A stretch of 46,111 nucleotides of DNA from DAOUMU01 sp034409055 (GTDB lineage: Bacteria > Chloroflexota > Anaerolineae > 4572-78 > J111), in the NCBI GenBank assembly GCA_034409055.1, contig DAOUMU010000071.1, positions 1 to 46,111 on the forward strand, written 5' to 3'. The first letter of the stretch is position 1, and every line of letters starts with the position of its first letter. Below are positions 31,504-39,961 of this stretch, piece after piece. Below the pieces are notes generated by a model. That model saw only the letters and a list, made by a program, of their open reading frames with translations. It was not told where the DNA came from and made no database searches. The position numbers were made by a program, and so were the translations under genes.

Positions 31504-32840
31504 TGAAGGTTTCAGTTATAGGCACAGGCTATGTGGGTCTCGTGTCCGGAGTCTGTCTGGCCGAAAAGGGTCACCAGGTGGTCTGTGTAGACATCGATCA
31601 GGAAAAAGTTGATAAAATCAATCAGGCCATCCCTCCCATCTACGAGCGGGGATTGGAGGAACTGTTAAGGAAAAATGTTCACGTCAATCTGGAAGCGACA
31701 ACCGATTTACATAAAGCGGTTCTTAAAACAGACCTCTCTTTGATTGCGGTCGGCACACCCTTTGATGGTAGCGCGATTGATCTAAAATACATTGAGGAAG
31801 TTTCCCGCCAGATAGGACAGGTACTGCGAGACAAAGCTGGCTACCACGTAGTCGTGGTGAAGAGCACTGTAGTGCCGGGCACGACCGACGATGTTGTCCG
31901 CCCTATTCTGGAGGAAACCTCGGGTAAAAAAGCCGGCCCTGATTTCGGAGTCGGCATGAACCCGGAATTCTTGAGAGAAGGTGAAGCCGTCCAGGATTTC
32001 ATGTTTCCAGACCGGATCGTTTTGGGTGGAATCGATGACAAAACCCTCAACGTTTTAGAAGAACTGTATAGCGTCTTTGAGGGAGTAGATAAGATAAGAA
32101 CCACTCCCAAGACCGCTGAGATGATTAAATATGCTGCCAACTCGCTCCTGGCCACTATGATCTCTTTTTCGAATGAAATCGCTAATCTGTGCGCCGCCTT
32201 AGGGGGCATTGATGTGGTTGAGGTTATGCGGGGGGTTCACCTGGATAAACGTCTCAGTCCTATCCTACCCACCGGCGACCGTATCGTGCCTGCATTTACC
32301 ACCTATATTGAGGCCGGATGTGGCTTCGGCGGTAGTTGTTTTCCGAAGGATGTGAAAGCCCTAATTGCCCACGGCAAGAAGGTCGGCAGACCGATGCAGT
32401 TGCTGGACTCGGTCATCGAGATTAATGAACAGCAGCCCCAACAAGTTCTCGCTTTGCTCAAAAAACATTTTCCTTCTTTAAAGGGGGTGCCTGTTGCTGT
32501 GCTTGGTTTGGCCTTTAAACCGGGTACCGATGATATAAGAGAATCCCCGGCCATCCCGATTGTCCACGAACTGGTGGCTCAAGAAGCGAAGATCAAAGCA
32601 TATGACCCGGTAGCCAAACAGGAGGCTCAGAAGCTCTTTGGCAATCACCGAATCGAGTACTGCGACGACCTGGCTCAAACCCTGGAGGATGTGCAGGCTG
32701 TTGTTTTATTAACCCGGTGGGAGGAGTTTAAGCGCATCCCGGAATTGTTGAAACATTTGGACCCCCAGCCACTGTTTATTGACGGTCGGCGAATGTTGGA
32801 TAAAAACAGTATTGCCAGATATGATGGTATTGGTTTGTGA
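31503..32840 (+). CDS. ugd: UDP-glucose 6-dehydrogenase
   Basis: This 445-residue enzyme oxidises UDP-glucose to UDP-glucuronate with two NAD. The N-terminal Rossmann motif is VIGTGYVGLVSG (about 4-15). The conserved KSTVVPGTT, GMNPEFLREG, KYAANS and the catalytic cysteine in GCGFGGSCFPKD (about 260-271) are all present. The C-terminal nucleotide domain begins around VAVLGLAFKPGTDDIRESP. It is translationally coupled to the preceding UXS-like gene (one-base overlap). Together they could give UDP-glucuronate and UDP-xylose for the exported polysaccharide. Confidence 0.95.
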   Translation: MKVSVIGTGYVGLVSGVCLAEKGHQVVCVDIDQEKVDKINQAIPPIYERGLEELLRKNVHVNLEATTDLHKAVLKTDLSLIAVGTPFDGSAIDLKYIEEVSRQIGQVLRDKAGYHVVVVKSTVVPGTTDDVVRPILEETSGKKAGPDFGVGMNPEFLREGEAVQDFMFPDRIVLGGIDDKTLNVLEELYSVFEGVDKIRTTPKTAEMIKYAANSLLATMISFSNEIANLCAALGGIDVVEVMRGVHLDKRLSPILPTGDRIVPAFTTYIEAGCGFGGSCFPKDVKALIAHGKKVGRPMQLLDSVIEINEQQPQQVLALLKKHFPSLKGVPVAVLGLAFKPGTDDIRESPAIPIVHELVAQEAKIKAYDPVAKQEAQKLFGNHRIEYCDDLAQTLEDVQAVVLLTRWEEFKRIPELLKHLDPQPLFIDGRRMLDKNSIARYDGIGL

Positions 32841-32846
32841 GGCAGC

Positions 32847-33371
32847 ATGATCTTTACCGAAACTAAATTACCCGGTGTGTTTATTATCGAACTTGAAAGA
32901 CGAGAAGATGAGCGCGGGTTTTTTGCCCGGGCCTGGTGCAAAAAGGAGTTTGAAGCACACGGTTTAAATTCAAATTGGGTTCAAGCTAATCTTGCTTTTA
33001 CTAAAAGAAGAGGAACCTTGCGCGGTCTGCATTATCAGGTTGCTCCTGATGCAGAAGCTAAGTTGGTGCGCTGTATTAGAGGGGCCATGTACGACGTCAT
33101 CGTTGATCTGCGACCAGAGTCACCCACATACAAACAGTGGTTGGGCGTAGAATTAAGCGCAGATAATCGCAAAATGCTCTACATCCCGGAGAATTTTGCC
33201 CACGGCTATCAAATCTTGATGGACAACACCGAGGCATTTTACCAGGTATCGCAATTTTACGCCCCAGAATCTGAACAGGGAGTGCGTTACAATGATCCGG
33301 CATTTAACATTGAATGGCCGCTTGAGGTAGAGATAATTTCAGACAAGGATAAAAGTTGGCCGGATTACTGA
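32847..33371 (+). CDS. rfbC: RmlC-like dTDP-sugar 3,5-epimerase
   Basis: This 174-residue cupin is of the dTDP-4-dehydrorhamnose 3,5-epimerase family. The catalytic His is in RGLHYQ, the Asp/Lys region is in KLVRCIRGAMYDVIVDLR, and the Tyr is in AFYQVSQFYAPESEQGVRYNDP. IPENFAHGYQ is the family's second signature. It starts six bases after ugd. In rhamnose synthesis it works with RmlA, B and D, none of which is present here. It may instead epimerise another 4-keto-6-deoxy nucleotide sugar or draw on genes elsewhere. A 249-base gap without an evident gene follows. Confidence 0.88.
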   Translation: MIFTETKLPGVFIIELERREDERGFFARAWCKKEFEAHGLNSNWVQANLAFTKRRGTLRGLHYQVAPDAEAKLVRCIRGAMYDVIVDLRPESPTYKQWLGVELSADNRKMLYIPENFAHGYQILMDNTEAFYQVSQFYAPESEQGVRYNDPAFNIEWPLEVEIISDKDKSWPDY

Positions 33372-33620
33372 GTGACCTGACCCGGATCCAAGCTGTGCTG
33401 CTTCTATAGATCAAGGTGGGGGCACATTCGGCATAGGGCAGGACAGTAGAGGCACTCTTAAGCATAGGACGACGATAGACAGGCAAATCGATTGCTCTGT
33501 TAGTTAGGAACTGGCAAAGGAGGGAAAGGGAATCACGGTAATATAAAAAAAGCAAGTAAGGAAAGAAAAAATTGATAGCCCAACTCATGGTACGAAGACA
33601 TTCCAGCTTGGGGCAAGTAT

Positions 33621-35408
33621 ATGATTGATGTGGAGCGAATGGATCGGGCCTTACACCAGGAAAACGATTGGCCGGCTGATGAAGTTCTTTCTGTTACCAG
33701 AGAGCTGGAGGTGCCAAAGGTAGGACGACAAATACTGAGCAAACGTATGAAAATGTTATGCCGTACCGCAGTGGGTGTTTCCTACCGGCTTTTGGTTTAT
33801 TTGAGACTCTGGGTAACCACTCCTCATCTCTTAATCTTATCCTTCATTCTTGTTGTGGCCCTCACCCTGGGAGTCATCGGTCTGGACCATGGTCTGCCCT
33901 ATTTCCCGGACGTGGATGAGTTTACCAAGGTCAGGAGTGCGGCCAGAATTGCAGCAACGCATTATCCAAATCCGGGTTGGTTTGGCCATCCAGGCTCAAC
34001 CATCATTTATCCCCTGGCCTTTATTTACAAGCTCTGGGGGAGTATTGTTTATCAAATTCCTGTTTGGCAAACCAATCCCAATCTGTTCACCCTCTTACAG
34101 GAAAATCCGGTCGAAGCCGAACATTTTGAAACAGATTGGGCTATCTACTATCTAATCGGCCGCTGGCTCAGTCTCTTGTACTTTGTGGCCAGCATAGGGA
34201 TGACCTACTTGGTGGGCGTGCGAGTATGGGGTAGGCGGGTGGCCCTGCTGGCAGTCTGGTTCATGGCCATTTCGCCGATACTAATTGATCACGCTCAAGT
34301 TGTGCGCACAGACCACGCGGGGGTCTTCTTCTTTATGTTAGCGTTTCTGGCTTGCTTCCGCCTGCTCTCTTCTCGACAGTGGTGTAATTACCTTGTGGCG
34401 GGCGTAGCGATTGGCCTGGCCGGGTCCAGTAGATACTTTAATTTGTCGCTGGGGGCTACCCTTATCTTGGCTCATTTTTTATCAGGAGCCTATCAAGAAA
34501 AAGGGCACTGGAGACGGCTAACCATCGGCCTGGGGGCTATCGGGCTCGGTTTTATCATCACGACGCCGGCCTTTATTTTCTCCCTTGAAAGGGTTTACCA
34601 AAATCTGCGGGCAGAAGCGAGGCAGTCGTTGGTCCCGCTGACATTGCCTGAGAAGCTATGGTGGTACCTTTCTTTTGCCCTACCGGGGGCACTGACCTGG
34701 CCCATTTGGCTGCTGGCGATTGGGGGGATGTTTCTGACCTGGCATAAGCGGAATAAGCAAGCAATCCTGCTCCTGTTTGGCTTTGTTATGTTCTTGCTGA
34801 CGATCATGGTGCCTGCTCTGTATTGGCAACGCTGGATCATCCCATTGATTCCCATTGGCCTGTTATTCGCAGCCAAAGCCCTATGGACAGGGGTTGATGT
34901 TGTCACAGAACATAAGCCAGAACGGAGGCGATGGACCCAATCAGCCGCGATCTTACTGATTATTATCTTATCTATTATCCCTTTGAAGGAGACTGGCCGA
35001 CACACTTACCTGATGACTCAACCGGACACCCGGATCCTGGCGGCCCAATGGATTGAGGCCAACCTGCCGGCCGGTTCCAAGATTGCCCGGGAGTGGTACA
35101 CGCCGCTCATTCCAGGTGAGGGTATCTCGGTAACCTATCGGCGTTTTTTGTACCAACTGGGCCCCTTTGATGAGACGTTGGGGCGGCAGTACGATTATCT
35201 CGTGGCCAGTTCATATGCTTACGACATATATCTCAATCTAGCCAATCGGCGCCCGGAAGACGTAGCATCCTATGCAGAGCCGGTAAAATTTTACCAAAAA
35301 CTTTTTGCGAATGAGCCGGTAGCAGAATTCAAGCCCGATCCCTGGAAAACACCTGGCCCAACCATTAGAGTATATAAAATTCATACTGAATCCAATAAAA
35401 ATAATTAA
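33621..35408 (+). CDS. GT39-like membrane glycosyltransferase
   Basis: This 595-residue protein has an N-terminal polar part (about 1-65) and then roughly 11-12 hydrophobic helices. The first extracytoplasmic loop carries the acidic FPDVDEFTKV (about 92-101), typical of the PMT/ArnT (GT-C) fold, where the Asp/Glu binds the metal and lipid-linked sugar donor. FGHPGSTIIYP and HAQVVRTDHAGVFF also match the family. It probably transfers a sugar from a polyprenyl phosphate at the outer face of the membrane. The C-terminal soluble part is about 120 residues. It is a member of the polysaccharide cluster on the same strand. Acceptor and sugar are unknown. Confidence 0.78.
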   Translation: MIDVERMDRALHQENDWPADEVLSVTRELEVPKVGRQILSKRMKMLCRTAVGVSYRLLVYLRLWVTTPHLLILSFILVVALTLGVIGLDHGLPYFPDVDEFTKVRSAARIAATHYPNPGWFGHPGSTIIYPLAFIYKLWGSIVYQIPVWQTNPNLFTLLQENPVEAEHFETDWAIYYLIGRWLSLLYFVASIGMTYLVGVRVWGRRVALLAVWFMAISPILIDHAQVVRTDHAGVFFFMLAFLACFRLLSSRQWCNYLVAGVAIGLAGSSRYFNLSLGATLILAHFLSGAYQEKGHWRRLTIGLGAIGLGFIITTPAFIFSLERVYQNLRAEARQSLVPLTLPEKLWWYLSFALPGALTWPIWLLAIGGMFLTWHKRNKQAILLLFGFVMFLLTIMVPALYWQRWIIPLIPIGLLFAAKALWTGVDVVTEHKPERRRWTQSAAILLIIILSIIPLKETGRHTYLMTQPDTRILAAQWIEANLPAGSKIAREWYTPLIPGEGISVTYRRFLYQLGPFDETLGRQYDYLVASSYAYDIYLNLANRRPEDVASYAEPVKFYQKLFANEPVAEFKPDPWKTPGPTIRVYKIHTESNKNN

Positions 35409-35426
35409 AGTAAGGAAATATCACCC

Positions 35427-36746
35427 ATGATTATTGTTGATAAAGCACTGGAAAAACGACAAGATGAAGGTAACCCGATCCGCGTTGGCCTGGTCGGTGC
35501 TGGTTATATGGGACGTGGCATTGCCCTACAGATTGAAACCGCTATCACCGGGATGAAGGTGGCGGCCATTTCAAATCGCACCCTGTCTGAGGCTGAGCGC
35601 GCTTATCGTGAAGCCGGCGTGGACTCGGTCAAACGAGTTGAAACTGTGGCTCAACTGGAAGAGGCCATTGCCAACGGCCAATATGCCATTACCGATGATG
35701 CCCTGTTGCTCTGTCGAGCAGAGGGAGTCGATGCCGTGATCGAAGCCACCGGTGAAGTTGAATTTGGGGCTCACGTGACCTTGACAGCCATCGAACACGG
35801 CAAGCATATCATTCTGATGAACGCCGAACTCGACGCCACAGTTGGTCCTATCCTAAAGGTTTACGCGGACCGGGCCGGGGTGGTCATTACCAATGCCGAC
35901 GGTGACCAACCAGGGGTGGTTATGAACCTGTTTCGCTTTGTCAAAACCATTGGCTACAATCCGGTTTTAGCCGGCAACATTAAAGGTCTCCAGGACCCCT
36001 ACCGTACCCCCGAGACGCAGCGGGCCTTTGCCGAAAAGCATCATCAAAAGCCACGGATGGTCACCTCGTTTGCCGATGGTACCAAAATTTCGATGGAAAT
36101 GGCCGTTGTGGCCAATGCCACCGGATTTAGAGCCGGCCGGCGCGGTATGTACGGTCCCCGGTGTGCTCACGTTACCGAAGCGCTGACTCTCTTTCCCATG
36201 GATCAGTTGCTGAATGGTGGCCTGGTTGACTACGTGCTTGGGGCCGAGCCTGGCCCAGGTGTATTTGTTCTGGGGTACGACGAACACCCCATCAAGCAGC
36301 ACTACATGAAGTATTTCAAAATGGGTGAGGGTCCCCTCTACGTTTTTTACACGCCTTACCACCTGCCCCATTTAGAAGTGCCTATCACGGTGGCGCGGGC
36401 CGTCCTGTTTCAGGATGCGGCCGTGGCCCCGTTGGGTGGTCCGGTCTGTGATGTCATCACGATAGCCAAGCGCGACCTGAAAGTGGGAGAGGTGCTTGAT
36501 GGCATCGGCGGCTTTACCTGCTATGGTATGCTCGAAAACTCCGACGTGTGCCAGGCTCAAAACTTATTGCCAATGGGGCTTGCCGAGGGGGGGCGCCTTA
36601 AGCGAGATATCCCCAGAGATCAAGCGATCACCTATGCAGATGTAGAGTTACCTGAAGGTCGCTTGTGTGATAAACTACGGGCTGAACAGAGGGCCTACTT
36701 TGCCTCATCGAACGTCCTTGCCAGTGGGGTCGAGTCAGCGGTATGA
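35427..36746 (+). CDS. SAF-domain NAD(P)-dependent oxidoreductase (COG4091-like)
   Basis: This 439-residue protein has an N-terminal Rossmann fold, VGLVGAGYMGRGIALQI (about 19-35). ATGEVEFGAHVTLTAIEHGKHII is a typical dehydrogenase-like segment (about 110-133). The C-terminal SAF-like domain (about 350-430, from DVITIAKRDLKVGEVLDGIGGFTCYG) resembles sialic-acid-synthase antifreeze domains. The group is annotated as predicted homoserine dehydrogenase (COG4091), but its place in sugar clusters points to a sugar or sugar-acid substrate. It overlaps the next gene by four bases (ATGA), so the two products are probably made together. The exact reaction is unknown. Confidence 0.72.
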   Translation: MIIVDKALEKRQDEGNPIRVGLVGAGYMGRGIALQIETAITGMKVAAISNRTLSEAERAYREAGVDSVKRVETVAQLEEAIANGQYAITDDALLLCRAEGVDAVIEATGEVEFGAHVTLTAIEHGKHIILMNAELDATVGPILKVYADRAGVVITNADGDQPGVVMNLFRFVKTIGYNPVLAGNIKGLQDPYRTPETQRAFAEKHHQKPRMVTSFADGTKISMEMAVVANATGFRAGRRGMYGPRCAHVTEALTLFPMDQLLNGGLVDYVLGAEPGPGVFVLGYDEHPIKQHYMKYFKMGEGPLYVFYTPYHLPHLEVPITVARAVLFQDAAVAPLGGPVCDVITIAKRDLKVGEVLDGIGGFTCYGMLENSDVCQAQNLLPMGLAEGGRLKRDIPRDQAITYADVELPEGRLCDKLRAEQRAYFASSNVLASGVESAV

Positions 36747-37576
36747 AAAATTCAGGAGGCGAGCCAGCTCGGGTCCGGGAAGTGGTTGGGTTGCTGCCGG
36801 CAGGCGGGCAAGCCAATCGGATTGCCCCCTTACCTTGTAGCAAAGAGTTATACCCGGTTGGCTTCCGGTCAGTTGGGGCAGAAGATGGCCTGCGTCCCAA
36901 GGTAGTCTGCCATTATCTACTGGAGAGAATGCAGCGGGCAGAGGTGACCAGGGCCTATATCATCTTGCGCGAGGGTAAATGGGACATTCCGGCCTATCTG
37001 GGGGATGGGACAATGTTGGGCATGCACCTGGCCTATCTGATGATGGAGTTGCCTTTTGGGGCACCGTATACCCTGGACCAGGCTTATCCCTTTGTGCAAG
37101 ATGCCCTGGTGGTTTTCGGCTTTCCCGATATCATTTTTCAGCCCGAGGACGCCTTTGTCCAATTATTGGCTCGCCAGGAAACAACCAGGGCGGATGTTGT
37201 GTTAGGACTTTTTCCGGCTGATCAACCACAGAAAATGGACATGGTCGACCTGGATCATAACGGTCGAATACGCCGGATTGTCATCAAGCCGCGCCAGACC
37301 GATTTGCGCTATACGTGGATCATTGCGGTCTGGACACCGGTCTTTACCCGTTTTATGCACGAATATCTGGTTGCAACCCAAACGGAGAGGGGAGGTATCT
37401 CTGGGAATGGCTTACCAAACCCACGCGAATTGTATGTAGGCGATGTGATTCAGGCGGCCATCGACGCCGGTATACCGGTGGAAACGATTCTCTTTCCTGA
37501 AGGCGATTACCTGGATATTGGTACCCCTGAGGATCTGTTCAGAGCCGTTCGTAACGGTGTTGCTCAGACAACGTAA
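36743..37576 (+). CDS. Nucleotidyltransferase-like protein
   Basis: This 277-residue GT-A fold nucleotidyltransferase is related to dTDP-glucose pyrophosphorylase. The N-terminal signature is LLPAGGQANRIAPLPCSKELYPV (given in part), a relaxed version of GGxGTRLxPxTxxxxK with the lysine retained. VVFGFPDIIF replaces the usual GDxxF metal motif: a Phe-Pro-Asp triad keeps the Asp. LDHNGRIRRIVIKP aligns with the E-K-P region with IKP. Its start overlaps the SAF-domain gene. The changed metal motif and lack of a left-handed helix domain suggest an unusual substrate. It may activate the product of its partner. Confidence 0.75.
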   Translation: MKNSGGEPARVREVVGLLPAGGQANRIAPLPCSKELYPVGFRSVGAEDGLRPKVVCHYLLERMQRAEVTRAYIILREGKWDIPAYLGDGTMLGMHLAYLMMELPFGAPYTLDQAYPFVQDALVVFGFPDIIFQPEDAFVQLLARQETTRADVVLGLFPADQPQKMDMVDLDHNGRIRRIVIKPRQTDLRYTWIIAVWTPVFTRFMHEYLVATQTERGGISGNGLPNPRELYVGDVIQAAIDAGIPVETILFPEGDYLDIGTPEDLFRAVRNGVAQTT

Positions 37577-37608
37577 TTGGGCCAAATAAAGAGACCTTTC
37601 TTGATTGT

Positions 37609-37636
37609 TTGGACACTTTCTGTAACTATATATAAC
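37609..37636 (+). promoter_or_regulatory. Possible internal promoter before wzm
   Basis: TTGGAC (37609-37614), 16 bases, TATAAC (37631-37636), in the 169-base AT-rich gap before the exporter genes. It would allow the exporter genes to be expressed apart from the sugar genes. Match quality is moderate. Confidence 0.3.
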
Positions 37637-37745
37637 TGTCAACACGGTGTTGGTTAATTCATGGAGATTTCTAATATTTCTCTTATACTACTCTCATGGT
37701 TTTAATTTATCTTAAGTTTAACGTGAACTGAAGGAGATGTTCTAA

Positions 37746-38636
37746 GTGATCTCAGAAGAAAGTATTGAGCGACAAGCAACCATACCTGCTTCGCCTGCGG
37801 TGAGTGTACAAAATGTACCGGTCACTCGCATTGAGCCTTCCAGAGGCTGGGTTTCCCTGAAGCTGCGCGAGCTGTGGGAATACCGGGAATTACTCTACTT
37901 CCTCACCTGGCGCGATATCAAGGTGCGCTACAAGCAAACCGTGCTGGGGGCGGCCTGGGCCATTATCCAGCCCTTCTTCACGATGGTGATCTTTAGCCTG
38001 TTCTTTGGGAAGTTAGCCCAAATACCCTCGGACGGCATTCCCTATCCCATCTTCAACTATGCGGCCCTGGTGCCGTGGACCTTCTTTGCCACCAGGCTGA
38101 CCCAGGCCTCTAACAGCTTGGTGGGGGGGGCCGGCATCATCAAGAAAGTCTATTTTCCCCGGCTGGCCATGCCAATGGCGGTGGTGCTAGGTGGGATCGT
38201 GGATTTTGCGCTGGCCTTCCTGGTACTGCTGGGGATGATGTTCTACTATGGCATCGCGCCGACGATCAACGTTATCTGGTTGCCCTTTTTCTTGATTTTG
38301 ATTATGACTACCTCATTAGGGGCTGCTCTCTGGTTCTCGGCCATGAACGTCCAGTTCCGCGATGTGCGTTACATCGTGCCATTCATTACCCAATTCTGGA
38401 TGTTTGCCACGCCCATCGTCTATCCCAGCAGTCTGATCGAAAATGAGACGTTGCGGATGGTCTATGCCCTCAATCCGATGGTGGGGGTGGTCGATGGCTT
38501 TCGGTGGGCCTTATTGGGCACCGACACTGCGCCTGGTCCGATTATTCTCGTGTCCTCCCTGACAGCGTTTCTGCTTCTGGCCAGTGGTGCCTTCTACTTC
38601 CGCCGGATGGAAAAAACCTTTGCAGATGTGGTATAG
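37746..38636 (+). CDS. wzm: ABC-2 polysaccharide export permease
   Basis: This 296-residue permease is of the Wzm/TagG family and starts at GTG, with AAGGAG nine bases upstream. About 50 cytoplasmic residues are followed by six membrane segments. LLYFLTWRDIKVRYKQTVLG (about 50-69) and the AAWAIIQPFF motif are hallmarks of the family. It forms the membrane channel that exports the finished lipid-linked polysaccharide. It lies nine bases upstream of the ATPase gene wzt and is separated by a 169-base gap from the sugar genes. Confidence 0.92.
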   Translation: MISEESIERQATIPASPAVSVQNVPVTRIEPSRGWVSLKLRELWEYRELLYFLTWRDIKVRYKQTVLGAAWAIIQPFFTMVIFSLFFGKLAQIPSDGIPYPIFNYAALVPWTFFATRLTQASNSLVGGAGIIKKVYFPRLAMPMAVVLGGIVDFALAFLVLLGMMFYYGIAPTINVIWLPFFLILIMTTSLGAALWFSAMNVQFRDVRYIVPFITQFWMFATPIVYPSSLIENETLRMVYALNPMVGVVDGFRWALLGTDTAPGPIILVSSLTAFLLLASGAFYFRRMEKTFADVV

Positions 38637-38645
38637 GAAAATCCA

Positions 38646-39932
38646 ATGAATGACGTTGTAATCCGTGTAGAAAATCTTAGCAAACAGTATCATATTGGTG
38701 CCGTTCGGCAGAAATACGCCACCTTACGTGATCGATTGACCGACATGGCCATAGCCCCGTTTCGCCGGGCCGGCAAGTTGTTGCGGGGCCAGGCTACGGG
38801 GGCGGCTGAACTGGACGAAACAATTTGGGCCCTGAAAGATGTTTCCTTTCAGGTTAAACCAGGTGAAGTGGTGGGGGTCATTGGCCGAAATGGGGCCGGT
38901 AAAAGCACCTTGCTTAAGATCCTGTCCCGTATCACCGAGCCAACCACCGGCTACGCCGATATTTACGGTCGGGTAGGTTCGCTACTGGAGGTGGGCACCG
39001 GCTTTCATCCTGAATTGACCGGACGGGAGAACGTTTATCTAAACGGGGCCATCTTGGGTATGAAACGGACCGAGATTGACCGCAAGTTTGACGAAATTGT
39101 GGCCTTTTCGGAGATAGAGAAGTTTATTGAGACCCCGGTCAAACACTATTCCAGCGGGATGCAAGTGCGCCTGGCCTTTGCCGTGGCTGCTCATTTGGAG
39201 CCAGAGATTTTGATCATCGATGAAGTACTGGCTGTAGGGGATGTGGCCTTCCAGAAAAAATGCCTGGGCAAGATGGAAAATGTGGCCCATGCCGGGCGGA
39301 CGGTGTTGTTTGTCAGTCATAATATGTCCGCCATACAGACCCTCTGCCCGCGGGCCATTCTATTACAACAAGGCAATATTGTCCTTGATGGACCGTCCGA
39401 GGAAGTGGTTAGAGACTATCTGGCCGGTTTAAGTTCGGGGGCTAAAGAGGCTTTTGCCGATAACCCGGAGCGAAGCGGCAGCGGTGAGATACGCTTTACG
39501 GATGCCAGGGTGCTTGATGCTTTAAATCAGCCCACGCAGTACCTGGTGGCCGGGCAACCAGCCTCGTTTGAATTTGATTACGAAAATCGGATCCAGGCCA
39601 GGCAAGCCCACGTGGCTATGACGATTTATAACCATTTCGGTACGGCTGTCACGAACTTAAATATGAAGTTGACCAACTATATCCCGAATAAGCTGGGAAC
39701 TAAAGGTACGTTTGTCTGTCACATACCAAACCTGCCCTTCCCCCTGGGGGAGTATCGCGTTGCCGTGGCCGTCAGTGTGAACAGGCAAACGACGGATCTC
39801 ATTCCCAATGCGTTGGTTTTTGAAGTCGGGGGCTCGACCTTCTACCAAAGCGCCCGAACGCCGGAGGCCGAGTATTGTGCTTGCATGGTTTCACACGAAT
39901 GGCACCACGAAATCGCCAAATCACAAGCTTGA
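38646..39932 (+). CDS. wzt: ABC-2 polysaccharide export ATPase with Wzt-type C-domain
   Basis: This 428-residue protein has an N-terminal ABC ATPase domain (about 1-260) with Walker A GRNGAGKST (about 83-91), signature YSSGMQVRLAFAVA, Walker B ILIIDEVLAVGD and the switch His in FVSHNMS. A C-terminal beta-rich domain (about 275-420) resembles the Wzt_C carbohydrate-binding domain. That domain recognises a terminal modification on the finished chain in serotypes using capped glycans. Such capping by methyl, phosphate or pyruvyl-like groups could be added by the downstream pyruvyltransferase-family protein. It is coupled to wzm. Confidence 0.93.
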   Translation: MNDVVIRVENLSKQYHIGAVRQKYATLRDRLTDMAIAPFRRAGKLLRGQATGAAELDETIWALKDVSFQVKPGEVVGVIGRNGAGKSTLLKILSRITEPTTGYADIYGRVGSLLEVGTGFHPELTGRENVYLNGAILGMKRTEIDRKFDEIVAFSEIEKFIETPVKHYSSGMQVRLAFAVAAHLEPEILIIDEVLAVGDVAFQKKCLGKMENVAHAGRTVLFVSHNMSAIQTLCPRAILLQQGNIVLDGPSEEVVRDYLAGLSSGAKEAFADNPERSGSGEIRFTDARVLDALNQPTQYLVAGQPASFEFDYENRIQARQAHVAMTIYNHFGTAVTNLNMKLTNYIPNKLGTKGTFVCHIPNLPFPLGEYRVAVAVSVNRQTTDLIPNALVFEVGGSTFYQSARTPEAEYCACMVSHEWHHEIAKSQA

Positions 39933-39961
39933 GATTATGATCTAATTGTGAGAAAACAGTT

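Noticed and set aside
33587..33628. 13-codon open frame overlapping the GT39 start
   Set aside because: No ribosome site, and its length is compatible with chance.
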